A stretch of DNA of 64,000 bases from Aquila chrysaetos chrysaetos (GCF_900496995.4 NW_024470397.1:62001-126000); one strand, 5' to 3'. Counted from the first letter of the stretch, positions 17,019 through 29,982 are shown. Notes: generated by a model not told the origin, from the letters alone. A program made the numbers and translations.

Positions 17019-17409
17019 AATCATGGAGTCGTTTAGGTTGGAAAAGACCTTTAAGATCATCGAGTCCAACCGTCAACCCAACACCACCATGCCCACTAAA
17101 CCGTGTTCTGGAGTACCCAGTCTACGCGGTTTTTGAACACCTCCAGGGATGGTGACTCCACCACTTCCCTGGACAGCCTGTTCCAGTGCTCAACAACCCT
17201 TTTGGTGAATAAACTTTTCCTAATATCCAATCTAAACCTCCCCTGATGCAACTTGAGGCCATTTCCTCTCGTCCTATCTCCAGCCACCTGACAGAACAGA
17301 CCAGCAGCCACCTCACTACAACCCCCCTTCAGGTAGTTGTAGAGAGCTATAAGGTCTCCCTTCAGCCTCCTCTTCTCCAGGCTGAACAGCCCCAGCTTCC
17401 TCAGCTGCC
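17019..17409 (-). mobile_element. CR1 LINE, 3' end, interrupted by ERV1
   Basis: The plus strand reads the complement of a CR1 3' end: AATCATGGAGTCGTTTAGGT, then AAGATCATCGAGTCCAACCG and CAGGCTGAACAGCCCCAGCT. The element is therefore on the minus strand with its 3' terminus at 17019. It stops abruptly at 17409 where the ERV1 LTR begins, and resumes at 42502 with GTTCCTCATAGACTTGTGCT, which is the next part of the same CR1. Confidence 0.93.
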
Positions 17410-18004
17410 ATTAAAGGATTTTCAGTCATGGGTTTCTCTAGGTTTGCTTTATTAACAACTCAGAGTTGGGCCACCACCGCAGTGAATGGCAAACTTCCAA
17501 AAATTTCTCAGTCTTATATACCTTTTGCCACCTACTATCCCAGTCCAAAATCTTTGTAATTTTCCAGCTGATCTCTGTTCACATGTCGTTCTCATTCATC
17601 AACTTATCTCATCAATTCTCGTGTCCTGGTTCTTCTGAAGTTAGTGGTCATAGGCAGAAGTTCTTGGGTCACCACGATCACTTATCTTCTTAAACATCAA
17701 AGATCAGCTTTGAATTTCTGAAAATCACTCAGGCTATTCTATTAATTTATCTTGTTCTAAAGTTAATCACTTACTCCCATGTCTTAGGTCTGAGATGTAG
17801 GATTCTTCTTCTGTCGATTCAGCTTGACTGGGTTTCAAGCCAGCCATGGAGGGGGAGACACATAGGACAAATAAGCAGCTTATATATATTGTTTTATAAG
17901 CACCTGCATTCTATTAATCACATCTAAAGCAATCTCTAATCATTAGTTATGTCTGATATGAATAGTCTTAGAAACAATGAGGCTTAAGGCCTAGTTCCTT
18001 TTAC
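17410..18004 (-). mobile_element. ERV1 complete LTR (3' LTR)
   Basis: This LTR of about 595 bp belongs to the outermost provirus. On the minus strand it starts TGTAAAAGGAACTAGG, directly after a polypurine tract (AAAGGGAGGGAAT, 18005-18017), which marks it as the 3' LTR. Its U5 end at 17410 reads ATTAAAGG on the plus strand, whereas the intact terminus at 42359 reads TGTTAAAGG, so the terminal dinucleotide is damaged here. The flanking GCC (17407-17409) recurs at 42502-42504. Confidence 0.85.
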
Positions 18005-18023
18005 AATTCCCTCCCTTTGTTTT

Positions 18024-19860
18024 TCATTGCACTCCTGCGATCCTAGTGACAACTCCACATTTGTCTATCTTCTGTACTATCCTAGAGCTACAACTTATAC
18101 AGCATTGAAAGAAAACAATCACACATACTACTGTGATTATAACAACAAAGACTATTACAATTAGTTTTTTCACCCAAGTAGTCAAATTTAGAAAACAAGA
18201 TGTTAACCAAGAGAATGTGTCAGAAAATCCCCAGGATGTGTCATCTCTTTGAATTTGTTGCATTGTGGCACTAACCTCCCAAATTTTCTGGACATCTGTT
18301 ATTAATTCTCCTGATTGGTCAGTATACATACAGCAACCGGTATTTAGGACAGTGCAAACTCCAACTTGTGAAGCCAGAATCATGTCTAAAGCCATTTGGT
18401 TTTGGATAGTCATTTCTGAAAGTTCAGTTACCTCTTTCTGGAGAGTGAAAAGTCCGTGAGCAGTTGAATTTGCTAATTTTTCAATTTCTCCAGAGACATT
18501 TAAGACTGCTTTTTCCAATTCACTTACTCCTAAAGCTGGAATTAACCACCTAACAAATGAATGGAATCCTGTTGGTCTTTCAGTTAAGGGATTTAGAGTT
18601 CTTCGGGTTCAAATTAAAAAGGTTCTATGCCATGTTGCACTCGAGACAGCATTTGGGTGAATTTCCAAATCTGTAGACATTATTCCTAGGGTACAAATAC
18701 CTCCCCAATCTGGAGGCAAAGCTTTATAAACTTTGCTCCCACATAACCAAAAAATAGGTGCTCGCCAACTTAAACGCAGATCCTCAGGTGCTCGCCAACG
18801 TAAATGCAATCCTGAGTTGAGAGAACTCATGTTTTGGCATTGAGTCCAATTTCCTACAAATGAATGACTTTTGCATAAATGTTGATTATCAACACTTGGG
18901 GGATAACATCTTTGTACACAGTGGACTTGTGAATAGTCTCCTGAGTTTGATAGTCTAATTTCTCAAATCTGTTCTTCATAAGATTCGGAAAAAGTAGTAT
19001 TAAACCAGTATTTTTTCCAATTTGCATTTTAGGAATCGTTATTCCTACTAACTGAAATCCTTGATTCACTGTCTTTGGTAGAGCAACACAAATACAACAT
19101 TCACTTAAATTTAGATTATCAGTAAAAGATTTCATCAATGTCACATGCATATTTTTGGTCCAGGCATTTTCTACTTGGTGAACATCCCTAGGTTTCCGTA
19201 CCAATTGTTTTAACACATTCAGAGCTGGCATGTTATATGAATGAGGATAATCCGTGTGACAGTGCCAAAAATTCCACTCAAGATTAGGACCCCATTTGAT
19301 TATTACAATCCTAAATTTGAAAGTAAAACAATTGCTTGATAGATAGAATCGATGACAGCACCAGTGTCTCTTACCATAAATTCCCCACATTTGATGGTCA
19401 AAGCACCATGTCCCAATTCCCCATGTTGGTTCTTGAAGGTGAATATGATATACAGGATAAGTTCCTGGAATGGCATATCCTCACCACTGTTTAGAAAAAC
19501 CATGACCGTTGGACCAAGTATCCCACGAAAACGTCAAGTCTACTTATAACATTGGCACAGAATTCGAGAGAATTAAGAAGTGGATAAATAGGGTTTCTCT
19601 ATCTGGTTTTCAGATAACTAGCCGAAAAAATGACCTGTCCAGGCTTTGCCTGTAGGCCTGTAGTTTGGCCCGAAAGTTGAAAAGAACAATCACTGTATGG
19701 CATAACAGTTGTATTGGTACAGGCATCTCGATATCGCAATGCAAATTTTGTCCACAAGGTGTCACTCCAGGGTAAAATACAGAAAAGTACAAGTAGGAGT
19801 AATACTTTATAATTGTCCGTTACGCTTCAGATTCTTTGCGGGCATGCGAATGACGGATCC
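18024..19860 (-). pseudogene. env: ERV1 env (gamma-type), degraded
   Basis: Fragments of a retroviral envelope in several frames. The transmembrane part (18024-18518) has the gamma-type immunosuppressive-like segment, a CX6CC motif (CTVLNTGCC), a membrane-spanning hydrophobic stretch (about residues 115-137 of that frame) and a short cytoplasmic tail. The surface part (about 18600-19860) is broken by stops and frameshifts, including stops just upstream of the TM frame and near 18854 and 19303. No complete envelope can be read. The gene sits immediately upstream of the polypurine tract, in the normal proviral position. Confidence 0.8.
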
Positions 19861-22800
19861 AAGTTTCTTTCCCAGATACCTTGATGGCATAAAAAGAAGT
19901 TAGTAGGACAGTTTAAGGTCCTTCCCATTTTGGTTCAAATCTGTTTTTTCTTTTGAAATTCTTTATATAAACTTTGTCCCCTGGCTGTATATCATGAACT
20001 TGGATTTCAGGGCTTATTCCCTGATACCAACAGGCATGGTTACGCATTTGGAAAAAAAGAGTTTTGTAGATACAAGAGGTATTGTGTTACCTGTTCATCT
20101 CCATCCAACAGGCTAGTCTTTGCTGGCACATACGTACCTGGAACAGCAAATATTCTCCCAAAAAGGATCTCAGCCGGAGAAACTCCAGTTGGTTGCCTTG
20201 GAGTATTCCTAATACCCCACAAAACTAAATTTAGAGCCTCAGGCCATTTCCAAGCAGTCTGTTTACAAACTTTTACTAATTTCTCCTTTAATGTCCTATT
20301 CATTCGTTCTACCTGAAGGGATGATTCGGGGTGGAGTATGAAATTTATCAAAAATCCCCAAAGAATTATAAATCTGAATCAGAATAGCAGCTGTGAAATG
20401 AATCCCTTGATCTGAGTCAATTACTTCAGGAACCCCATACCTTGGAATGATTTCTTTCAAGAAGGCTTTTACTACTGCCTTAGAATCATTTTTCCTAGTC
20501 AGGAAAGCTTCCACCCATCCTGACAGCTGATCAACAATCACTAACATGTAAGAGTACCCCATTGTTTTTGGCATGTCTGCATAATCAATCTGGAGTTTTT
20601 GAAAAGGAAAGGTGCCTGGAGGTCTTTTCCCACCAGGAGGTTTAATTCCCACCGAAGCATATTGTCTGCAAAGCTTACATCCTTCACAAATTCTTTTTGC
20701 TGCTGCATAAATTCCCGGGGCTGCCCAGAGTCTCTTCATTTGGAGCGCTAGGCTCTCCAGTCCCCCATGGGTCCTCTCATGGTGCCACCACGTTATAAGT
20801 AATAAATACCTTTTTGGAGGGAGAGGTTTGTTGTTCAGAATCCACCGCCCTTCTCGCTGGTGGGCTCCCAGCCGAGTCCATTGTTGTTTTTCTTCTTCAG
20901 GGAGGTCTTCATACAGCTTATTCAGATCTGGGTGCTCCAATGTTATTTCATATTGTAACAGAGACATAATGGACACAACCTGTCGTGCTGCTACTGTAGT
21001 GACTTGGGTGGCTAGAGAACTTCCCTTTGCGATCATGTCTTGTCTCTGAGTGTGTGCCTTTATATAGATCACAGATATTTCAGAGGGCAATTGGATCACT
21101 TCTAAGAGGTCTTTGATCTGTTGTCCATGGGCAGCAGTTTTTCCCGCTGAAGTCAGAAAACCCCTTTCCTTCCATAAGGTCCCTGTAGCATGACATACAC
21201 TAAAGGCATATTTACAGTCTGCATAAATGTTAACTCTTACTCCAATTGCATATTTAGCAGCTTTAGTGAGAGCAATTATTTCTGCTCCTTGTGCACCCAA
21301 AGGTGCAGGCAAAGGTCCAGCCAACAGTACCTGTGTTTCTGTGGTGACTGCAAAACCAGTATGTCTTCGACCTTCTTTGTAGTAAGATGAACCATCCATG
21401 AAGAGGTTCAAATCAGGGTTATCTAAAGGTTGATCTCTCAGGTCATCTCACAGCTTGCTGGTTTCACTTATGAGTAAACACAATTGTAGTTATCTTTTTC
21501 TCCGTCAGAGGGTAAAGGTATTAAAGTTGCAGGGTTTAAAGTGTTGCACCTTTCCAGTTTCAAATTATCAGCCAATAAAAGAATTATTTCCTATCTATGT
21601 GCTTGTTGTGGAGACAAAGCTTTCTCCGCATATTGTGTTAACAAAATTTCTACCTCATGGGATACTCAGTTAGTGGATGACCTAAAACAATTGTTTTGGC
21701 TTTCCCAACCATTTCAGCTGCAGCTGCTATTGCTTTGATACAAAAAGGAGTTCATTTAGTCACTGGGTCCAATGTAGAAGAAAAATAAGCAACAGGTGTC
21801 TCATGCAGTCCTAAAGTTTGTACTAACACTCTCTTCGCAACCCCTTTTGCTTCCTCACAATATATTTAAAAGGTTTTGAAAAATCAGGAAGCCCTAATGC
21901 TGGGGCAGGTAAGAGTGCAGCCTTTCAAGTATGAAAGGCTTTCTCCCTCTCAGTGCCCCAAGCGATTGGTTCCATTTCCTCATTTCAAGTTGCTTCATAC
22001 AGAGGTTTAGCTATTTCACTGAATCCCGGGATCCAAGGATGGCAAAATCCTACCTGTCTTAAAAATCCTCTCAACTGTTTTTTCATCACTGGTCTAGGTA
22101 TTTCTTGAATTGCTTGAACCCTTTCAGGGTCTACTCCTCACCTTCCGGGCTTTAATATAAATCCCAAATATTTTACTTGTGCTTGCAAAACTGCAGTTTA
22201 GATGGAGATGCACAGTGTCTCTTTTTAACAAGCTGGATACACAGATATTCAGTATCTCGAATACGATCATTCTTAGTTTTACTTGCCAATAACAAATCAT
22301 CAACCTGTTGCACCAAGATCGATTTATTTGGAAAAACTAAATCTTGTAAATCATTCTTCAAAATCTAAGAAAAAATCGTTAGTGAGCTGGTAAAACCTTG
22401 TGGTAGCCTGGTCCAAGTAAGTTGTTTCCCTTGCCAAGCCAAGGCAAAAATCGATTGGCCTTCTTCAGCAACTGGAATACTAAAGAAAGCTCCAGTAAGG
22501 TCAAGCACTGTGAAATACTGTGCCCAGACTGGAATCTGGGTTAAAATCAGACTAGGATCCGGCACCACAGGGTGTAGAGCAATTACATGCTCACTCACGG
22601 CTCGTAAATCTTGAACAACTCTATATTCAGGATCTCCATCCTTATCTGTCCTATGTTTATTCACTGGCAAAATTGGGTTATTATAGGGACTACGGCATTC
22701 TTCCAAAATCCCCTTTTCTAAAAAAATGCACAATTTGTTTTCCAATGCTAGGAATGGCTTCATTTATAATTGGATATTGCCAAATTGAGGGAGGAGTCCC

Positions 22801-23134
22801 TCCTTTTGTTTTTATCACAACTGGTTCAGCAGATTTTAATAATCCTACTTCATCTCCTGATGTACTCCAAAGTTTTCTGGGAACTCCAGCTAATTCGGGT
22901 GGTATTTTTAAATCACTGTGGTTTTGTTCTTTAAGCTGGATTACTTCAGAACCCATTACAATTAATTGGATCCCTGTAGGTGCCGAAGAGATAAACGTGC
23001 CAAATTCCTGCAAGAGGTCTCATCCCAGAAGGGAAATGGAAGAGTCGAGAAATTACAAATCTTCCCCAGACTAATTTTCCATTCAAAACTACTGGCAGAG
23101 GAGTAGACAAATATTTTATCTCTTCCCCTACTGT
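19861..23134 (-). pseudogene. pol: ERV1 pol (protease C-terminus, RT, RNase H, integrase), degraded
   Basis: Reading right to left on the minus strand: protease C-terminal fragments (22946-23134), reverse transcriptase (22173-23013), RNase H and integrase (20040-21411). Recognisable signs are LPQGFTSS and a degenerate active site QQVDDLL, where the usual aromatic residue before VDD is lost; RNase H with MDGSS and IYADCKYAF; an integrase zinc-binding H-x3-H and CEGCKLC; and integrase core IDYADMP and DSDQG. Frameshifts and stops separate all parts (for example near 20350, 21411-22170 and 22361). The protease is cut at 23134 by insertion X and continues at 40493. Confidence 0.85.
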
Positions 23135-23501
23135 TGCCAAAATCCAGAATAAAACTCCTTAACAGCAATGAGAAGTTAAGAAGCAGGCACTCCTTTATTG
23201 CAGCGCTGGGCACACGGGGGATTGGTCCACCTATCATGTGCACCTGTCTAGTCTAACTGTGCAGGTTAAATACACACCTGTTATACATGTGAAATGTGTT
23301 CATCTGATTTGTGTCAATATAAACAATGCTAGAGCCACATAATAAAATGTGACCCTCACTGTATATGTAATCTTTAACCATTTTGTCGGTCGTCGTATAA
23401 CCGCAGGCCGGGAGGAAACAGATGATATGTATATAGTTCTTTTTTGCCAGCCCAAAACCAGTTTTGTTGTTAACTGCGCAGTGTTAAACAAGAGATCCTA
23501 G
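23135..23501 (-). mobile_element. LTR 'X', U5-side part
   Basis: Between the ERV1 protease and ERV2 lies LTR-like sequence in minus orientation. On the minus strand it carries CAGCGCTGCAATAAAGGAGT, a poly(A) signal, then a U5 ending TTTTGGCA. Its 3' part resembles the solo LTR at 42784-43399 (AATAAAGGATGCCTGCTT), so the two families are related. It continues on the far side of ERV2 (39265-39381 and 39797-40492), giving about 1.17 kb in total. The flanks CTGT and CAGT do not form a clean target duplication. Confidence 0.65.
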
Positions 23502-24013
23502 TGTTATGGGTGGCGACGACAAATTATACGTCAGCCTGTGGACAGTCCAATCAAAATTTATTGAGGCAAGCAGCAAGCAGGCAAAACAGCGCTGGGCGGC
23601 CGGGGAGTCTCTGCTCTACCAAAGGGCGCGCACCCAACCCCTTTAGAGTCCCCTTTTTATAGCCCTTGGTTGCCGGGCTGAAGCCCAGAGTCCCGGCCCA
23701 CGTGGCCTTGTTTAGTGTCTTCTGCGATTGCGCGCCTGGTTGCTAAGGGGGTCGTGGGATTGAAGGTTGTAGTCTTCTTCTGTGTTTCTTGTCGTTTAGA
23801 GCATGCGTGCCTTAAAATATTTCCTTATTAGGCATTGAAAGCCGAGCTATCCCGTTCACTTAGCAGGACCTTATAGTTACAAAGTTTCCAACTGCACCTG
23901 TTTGCAGGAGCTAACACTGCCTTGCAAAAGCGAACACACTGTGCAAGGCTTACAAAACCGGTTTGATTAACAAATACATAAGATGAATTAATACATAAGA
24001 TGAATTTATCACA
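23502..24013 (-). mobile_element. ERV2 3' LTR
   Basis: A 512-bp LTR with TG...CA ends, preceded on the minus strand by a polypurine tract (AAAAAGGGGGGAT, 24014-24026). The flanking CTAG (23498-23501) recurs at 39261-39264 after the other LTR, a 4-bp target duplication typical of gamma-type retroviruses. Compared with the 5' LTR it differs at four positions, plus a 3-bp indel and a 17-bp tandem duplication (AATACATAAGATGAATT) near its U3 end. That is about 0.8 percent substitution, so the provirus is young. A TATA-like CTATAAAAAGGGG and AATAAATTTTG are visible on the minus strand. Confidence 0.93.
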
Positions 24014-24026
24014 ATCCCCCCTTTTT

Positions 24027-26204
24027 GTTTTCATCATTTTGTTGGTCAAACTGGATTACGGTTTCTCGAGCTAGAGAAAGAAGGGGAGTTTCTCTTTCAA
24101 CAATTTCGGCTTCATGCTGCCCTCTTAATAACATTAGGTGTGGAGCTTCTAGTCGATTTTTTACTAATTCAATAATTCTATTTAATATACAAGGTCCAAA
24201 AGTTAAAATCAACATTAATACAGCTATTGGTCCTGCTATGGTTGACAGCAGAGTAGTTAACCAGGGGGATTGGGTGAACCAGGACTCATACCAGTTCTGT
24301 TGGGCTTCTCTGTCCCTTTTCCATTTTTCTAACCCTTAATTTTGTCATGGTATCTCTAACTATTCCCGTGTGATCAGCATAGAAACAGCATTCCTCTCCT
24401 AGAGTTGCACAGAGCCCCTCTTGCTGTAGGAATAAGAGATCCATCCCCCTCCGGTTTTGTAGCACTACTTCTGATAGTGAGGTTAAAGATTTTTCTAATG
24501 CTGTTATTGATTTTTCAATCCTTTCTAAATCTTCATCTATAGCAGCCCTTAAGGAGTTAAATCCTTGTTTCTGTTGGATGAGCGAGGTGATTCCCGTCCC
24601 TGCTCCTATTGCCCCAATACCTAACAGTGTGGCTATTGTTATTGTAGTTATGGGTTCTCTTTTCACTCTTTTTTGTGTGTCAATATCCCAATAGTCATAA
24701 ATTACACTTTCTTGGTGATACAATATTCTCGGGATAATAGTGACTAGTATACAGTATTCGCGAGAAGCATTAAACACACTTAGAGATACACACGGAGTAA
24801 GTCCCGTTTTCGAACATATCCATCGAGCCCCTTCCTGGGAAATAATCCATTTTCCGGCAGTTTTGTTGATGTTGGTATTAATAGAACTACACAGTGTTTG
24901 CTTTGCCCTAGGTACTGTACCTATACAGGCCCCTATTCCAGTAACATGTTGCATGGTTATTCCCTCCTTCTTATTTCCCCAAGAGCATTGGGAAGGTGCT
25001 GCTTCTGAGCTCAAGTTGTATGTGTCATTAATTCCAATTGCCTCATAAAAAGGTGGATTGACATCATAACAAAGCCAACAACCCTCTGTTAAGTTTGGTT
25101 TGGTATGATTTAAAGTTTGGTAGGTAGCTTGTATTATTTCCCATAGAGGATCTGATGGATTATTTTCCCTCGGGGTTCCTTCCCATAGAGGATCTGATTG
25201 ATTTCTTTCTCTCAGGGTTTCTTCGGTAATACTATTTCTTCCTATGGTTATATCATGGGTTGGGGGTAGTATTTTGGGTTCCTTAACTACTGGATTAGGA
25301 CCTACAGCCTGCAGATGTTTTATCTTTTCCTTTTTGATAACAGTAAGTATTCCCCTGTCGCTTCCCTGTTCCCAAAATCTTACTCCCCAGGTCTTACCGA
25401 TTTCCCATCCATCATGTTGGGGTTGTAATATTTGAATCATTAGGTACTTACAATTACCAAGATTAGCCAAACCTCCCTCAAATCCATAAGTAGGCTTCTT
25501 ACATTTCGTGGGTCCCCTGTCAACTTTAAGATATGGGTCAGAAGTTTGGACTTTCCAACCTCCTGTTGTTATAGTTTCGCATCCCCAATAAGCACAATAA
25601 TATTCCCCCGGATAGTTGCAATAACTTTTTCCTGGGTTAGAACTGGGGCACCAATAGGTGGCTTTTGCATTTCCTTCATCCGGTTTTTGTTGACATAGAT
25701 AATGATCTCCTATTAAGGTTTCAAATAACTTACAATTGGTAATAATAAATGTGGGTGCCCCTGCGGTAATGGTAGTATCAAGAATTTTCTGATCATCCCA
25801 TTTACTAAACGTCCACTTAGAGGTTGATGAGGGTTCTCATTCCCCCAGGCAGGTTCCGTCAGCATTGATAGCAGACTTATTATCCATATACTTAGATTTA
25901 AGATTGAGAAAAGTGGTGTGGCCTTGCTCTTCCTATAAATATTTCTACATTTTTGACATTTAATTTGGTTTTCAGTTCTATTCCTTGAGGGAGATGAGGA
26001 ACTTCGGGGCGGCCCTGAGGTCATTGGGTCTGGGAGTTGTGAGTCAAGGGACCTCATGTGCCATCTCTGGAGGTGGTTCATTAACCTCAATCCCCACAGC
26101 AGTACGCCTCTGCCTTCTCCTCTGCCTACTCTGTTGCTTAGAGCAGCGAGGTGTACCATCTTCTCGGCAGCAGTCGTATTCTTCAGGGGAACCTCCTTTG
26201 TCAT
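24027..26204 (-). pseudogene. env: ERV2 env (gamma-type), frameshifted
   Basis: The envelope is recognisable along its length: a long leader with a hydrophobic signal segment (around 25885-25935), a Cys- and Trp-containing surface subunit, a basic furin-type cleavage site KRVKR with a hydrophobic Gly/Ala-rich fusion peptide after it (around 24600-24670), an immunosuppressive-like segment with QNRRGMDLL, and a CX6CC motif (CATLGEECC). A membrane-spanning segment and tail occupy the 24009-24215 frame. The frame is broken between leader and surface subunit (near 25713-25830), between 25470 and the upstream part, and after the CX6CC motif near 24350. No full-length protein can be made as the sequence stands. 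Confidence 0.85.
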
Positions 26205-26242
26205 ATTTAGTCAACTTTGACTATTTACAGATCTCCCAACTC

Positions 26243-26494
26243 TTATTTTTCACCTCCCAGACTCCACATCTCACTCTGGTCGCAACCCGTCTGAATTTTT
26301 CCAGTTGCTACTCCCACACATAATGCTTGTTCAGTTAATTCCCGTTCATGATTATAACATTCATGGCAAATACTGCTAGGGGAATATCCATAGGGGCAAT
26401 GGACCCACCACTTTTCTCTACAGAGTTTACACCTATAACATACAAAGGGATAACATATACAGTTAGGGTTGTTACAAAAGACAGTCTCACTCAT
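26243..26494 (-). CDS. ERV2 small Cys-rich ORF between pol and env
   Basis: An 83-residue open frame starts with an ATG that overlaps the pol stop codon (pol ends at 26487, this frame starts at 26494) and ends shortly before the env leader. It holds eleven cysteines, clustered in the first 46 residues with spacings C-x4-C-x-C-x4-C-x2-C-x2-C, then C-x9-C-x2-C, and several His and Trp residues. The pattern suggests zinc binding. I do not recognise it as a standard gammaretroviral product. It could be an accessory gene, or an alternative reading of the env leader exon. It is the only part of ERV2 between gag and env that is not broken. Confidence 0.5.
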   Translation of the reverse strand: MSETVFCNNPNCICYPFVCYRCKLCREKWWVHCPYGYSPSSICHECYNHERELTEQALCVGVATGKIQTGCDQSEMWSLGGEK

Positions 26495-29400
26495 CTGCTT
26501 TCCTTCGGAACGTAATTTTCAAGCTGTCAGGGTCTCTAATCGCCTCCCAATGTGAGCTCTGAATTGGTCCTTTGATTCTGCTTGCATGAGTCCACCCTCT
26601 TTCGGCAGTCCGGACTGCAGTATCTGTAGTAAGCAAAACAAGAAATAGACCCTCCCAACAGGGAGTTAGAGATGATTCTTTCAAAGTTTTGATCAATACC
26701 TTATCTCCGGGTGTAATTTTGTGTATTGTAATATCTATGGGTGGTCTCTGTACTATCAGTCTCTTCTTTATCAACTCTTGCCGTCTCTTCATGAGTTTGA
26801 CGATATATTCCTGTAAGAATTTTTCTTCTACCTTTGGATGCTCAAGCGGCATTTCTAGGTCATAGGGCATCCCATATAACATTTCAAAAGGAGAGACCCC
26901 AGTGTCTGCTCTGGGTTGTGTCCTTACATTTAATAAGGCTAATGGCAAACATTTTATCCAATTCATTTTAGTTTCAATGATCAATTTAGTCAAATGTTTT
27001 TTAATTTCCCCATTCATTCTTTACACTTTTCCTGAACTCTGTGGATGCCATGGGGTATGATATTCCCATTTAGTTCCTAAGAGATCCAAGATCTCCTTGA
27101 TAACCTTGGAGGTAAAATGGGGTCCCCGATCTGAATCAATTACTGCTATGTTTCCATACCGCGGTACGATGTTTTCCAGCAGTACCTTGACTACAGCTTT
27201 TTGCAGTGGCTCGGGCTACTGGAAAGGCCTCCACAAAGTGGGTCAAATGGTCCACTAGTACTAGGAGATATTTGTATCTGCCCACTTTGGGAAGTTCGGT
27301 AAAATCGATTTGTATTCTTTCAAATGGTCTCTTAGCCAGTTCGCGTCCTCCTAGTACTCTTTCCCTGAGCTGATGCTTATTTACCCTTTGGCATGTTAAA
27401 CATTCCCCAACGATTTTCTTGGCTATATCATATATTCCTATACACATATACTTAGGTCCGAATTGGTCTACCAATGCCTGTACTTCCCCAATGAGTTTGC
27501 CTGTGAAATTCTCTCATTATTCTCCATGCCGCCCCCTTTGGAATTACTTCTCTCCATCAGGGAGACACCATTTCCCGTCCTTTTCAATAACTCCCGCTTG
27601 TTTGAGTTTTTCCTTTTCTTGAGTGGTAAAACTCACGATACCATTGGCTTTTATTGGAGTCTGTGTCTGTTCCACTTCCTTTACAATTAGTAAGGCAGCT
27701 TTCTTTGCTTCTTCATCAGCTAAATTATTTCCCCTTATTTGTTTATTGATACCCCTCTGATGGCCTTTCACATGTACTACTGCAATTTGTTTGGGTCCTC
27801 TTAGAGCCTCTAGGGTTTGTTTTATCAAGGCCTCATGTACTAGGCCCTTCCCTTGAGAGTTTACTAACCCTTGTTCTTCCCAAATTTTGCCAAATGTATG
27901 AACTACCCCAAATGCATATTTGGAATCTGTAAATATCGTCCCTCGTTTATTTTTCAATAACTGTAAAGCTCTTAATACCGCATATAATTCACAAGCTTGG
28001 GCTGACCACGTCGCCTCGAGGGGGCCAGATTCTTTCACCTCTAGGGTGGTCCCATCTATTATCGCATACCCTGATCTTCGCTTCCCATTTACCACTCGTG
28101 ATGACCCATGTACAAATAATTTCAACCCGTTCAGTAGTTCCTCTTCTTCTAAATCTTCTCTAATTTTGGTTTGGTGTTCTATTAATTGCACGCAATCATG
28201 AATTAGGTTCTCACTTGGTTCCCCATATATGAATTGAGCTGGGTTTTGCAAGCTAGTTGTTTCAAGTTCCAACTTGGGGGAATGTATTAAAATACCCTCG
28301 TATTTCAGCAGCCTGGTGTCAGTGATCCATTTGTCTGCCTTCTGCTGTAATACTCCCCGTATGTTATGAGGTGTATATACTTTCAATTCTCCCCCTAGAG
28401 TTACTTTTCCAGTTTCTTCAACTAAAAGGGCCGTGGCTACTATAGCTTGTAAGCAAGTAGGCCATCCTCTGCTAACCAGATCTAATAGTTTAGAAAAATA
28501 GCCTATGGGTTTCTTCCTTCTAGCCCACTCCTGGGTTAGTATTTTAAAGTTTGTTCCTCCCTCTGAATTCACAAACAAATAAAATGGTTGTTTAATATCG
28601 GGTAAACTTAACACCGGAGCATTTACAAGGTCAGCTTTGAGGTTTTCTAGACTCTGTTCGTCCTCTTGAGTCCATTTTATTAATCCTACTCCCACTAATT
28701 TCTGATACAAAAACTTCACTTTGCTGCTATAATTTTCAATCCATTGTCTACAGTACCCTAAAAGTCCTAACAATTGCCTTATCTGCCTCTTGTTTGTTGG
28801 TGTCTGGAGGAATAAAATACCGTTCACTCATTCAGGGTCTAGTTTCTTAGTTCCCTTGCTCAGCCAGTGTCCTAAGTATTTTACTTCCTCTTCAGTAAAC
28901 TGCAATTTAGACTTTGAAACTTTCAATCCCTTTAGGCTTAAAAAGTTCAATAATCTAATGCTCTCATTTCTAACAGCCTCCTGATCCTCCCCAGCTAACA
29001 ACAGATCATCTACATACTGCACTAAAGTCACTTCTGGGTTTAATTCAAAAGTGTCTAATACTTGTTCTAAAGCTTGCCCAAACAAATTTGGTGATTCTGT
29101 AAACCCCTGTGGGAGTACAGTCCATCTTAACTGTTGCTTCCTATGGGTTTCAGAATCTTCCCATTCAAAGGCAGAATAATCCCTACAGTTTTCCTTTAGA
29201 GGGCAGGCCCAAAATGCGTCCTTTAAGTCTATTACACTATACCATTTTAATTCGGGGGAAAGTTGACTCAGTAAAGTATATGGATTGGCTACCACTGGGA
29301 ATCTAGTAATAGTCCTCTTATTTACTTCTCTTAAATCCTGTACTAAACGGTAGGACCCATCCGATTTCTTTATGGGCAGAATGGGGGTATTGTGTGGTGA

Positions 29401-29727
29401 CATGCAAGGTTCTAATAATCCTTGCTGCAACAACCTTTCAATTACTGGTTGTAGTCCATGTCTGCCTTCTTGTGACATGGGATATTGTTTGACTCTAATT
29501 GGAACTTCTGGGTTCTTAATAGTGACTTCAAAGGGAGCAATGTCTAATCGTCCTACTGACTCCAGGGTAGACCATACTTCAGGATTGATTTTAGCTTCAT
29601 CTTCCATTGTCAAAACACACAATTTTACCGCTATTTCTTGGTTCTTTATCTGTAAGTTAATCCCTAATTCAATCATTAGATCTCTTCCTAATAAATTGTA
29701 TTCTGCTTCAGGTACCAACAAAAAGGA
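26487..29727 (-). pseudogene. pol: ERV2 pol (RT, RNase H, integrase), few breaks
   Basis: RT occupies 28828-29721 with LPQGFTES and the active-site YVDDLLLAG. A single TGA near 28825 separates it from the thumb, connection and RNase H frame (27544-28827). RNase H retains ELYAVLRAL, FTDSKYAFG and HVKGHQRG, but the first catalytic aspartate is replaced: FVHGSS stands where FVDGSS is expected. Integrase is split: zinc-binding and first core part at 27136-27474 (CLTCQ, QIDFTELP), and C-terminal part at 26487-27017. A stop at 27541-27543 and a frameshift near 27190 break it. The layout and motifs are those of a gamma-type pol. Confidence 0.9.
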
Positions 29728-29964
29728 TCATATTCCAAATTGAGATGGAGTTTCTATTTCCACTCCTTTTATTATTGGTACTTGAAACGGTTCCCCTTTT
29801 GCTCCTATTACTTGCAATTTTTTTGAGGATAGTGAGCATCCTCGGGGCACTGACTGGACAGTAAATCTTTCTGCCCCAGAGTCCACAAGGAACTCAACTT
29901 CTTGATGCTGGGGACCTAATTTTAATTTTATCAAGGGCTCTGTTTTCTTAGGGGTCCCCAGCAA
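29728..29964 (-). pseudogene. pro: ERV2 protease
   Basis: A 78-residue fragment contains the aspartic protease active site as VDSGAE. A TGA at its end (29728-29730) precedes the LLGRDL flap-side block, which continues in the adjoining pol frame, so a single stop interrupts the protease. It follows gag directly, as expected for a gamma-type gag-pro-pol. Confidence 0.85.
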
Positions 29965-29982
29965 ATAGAGCCCCTGACCCCC

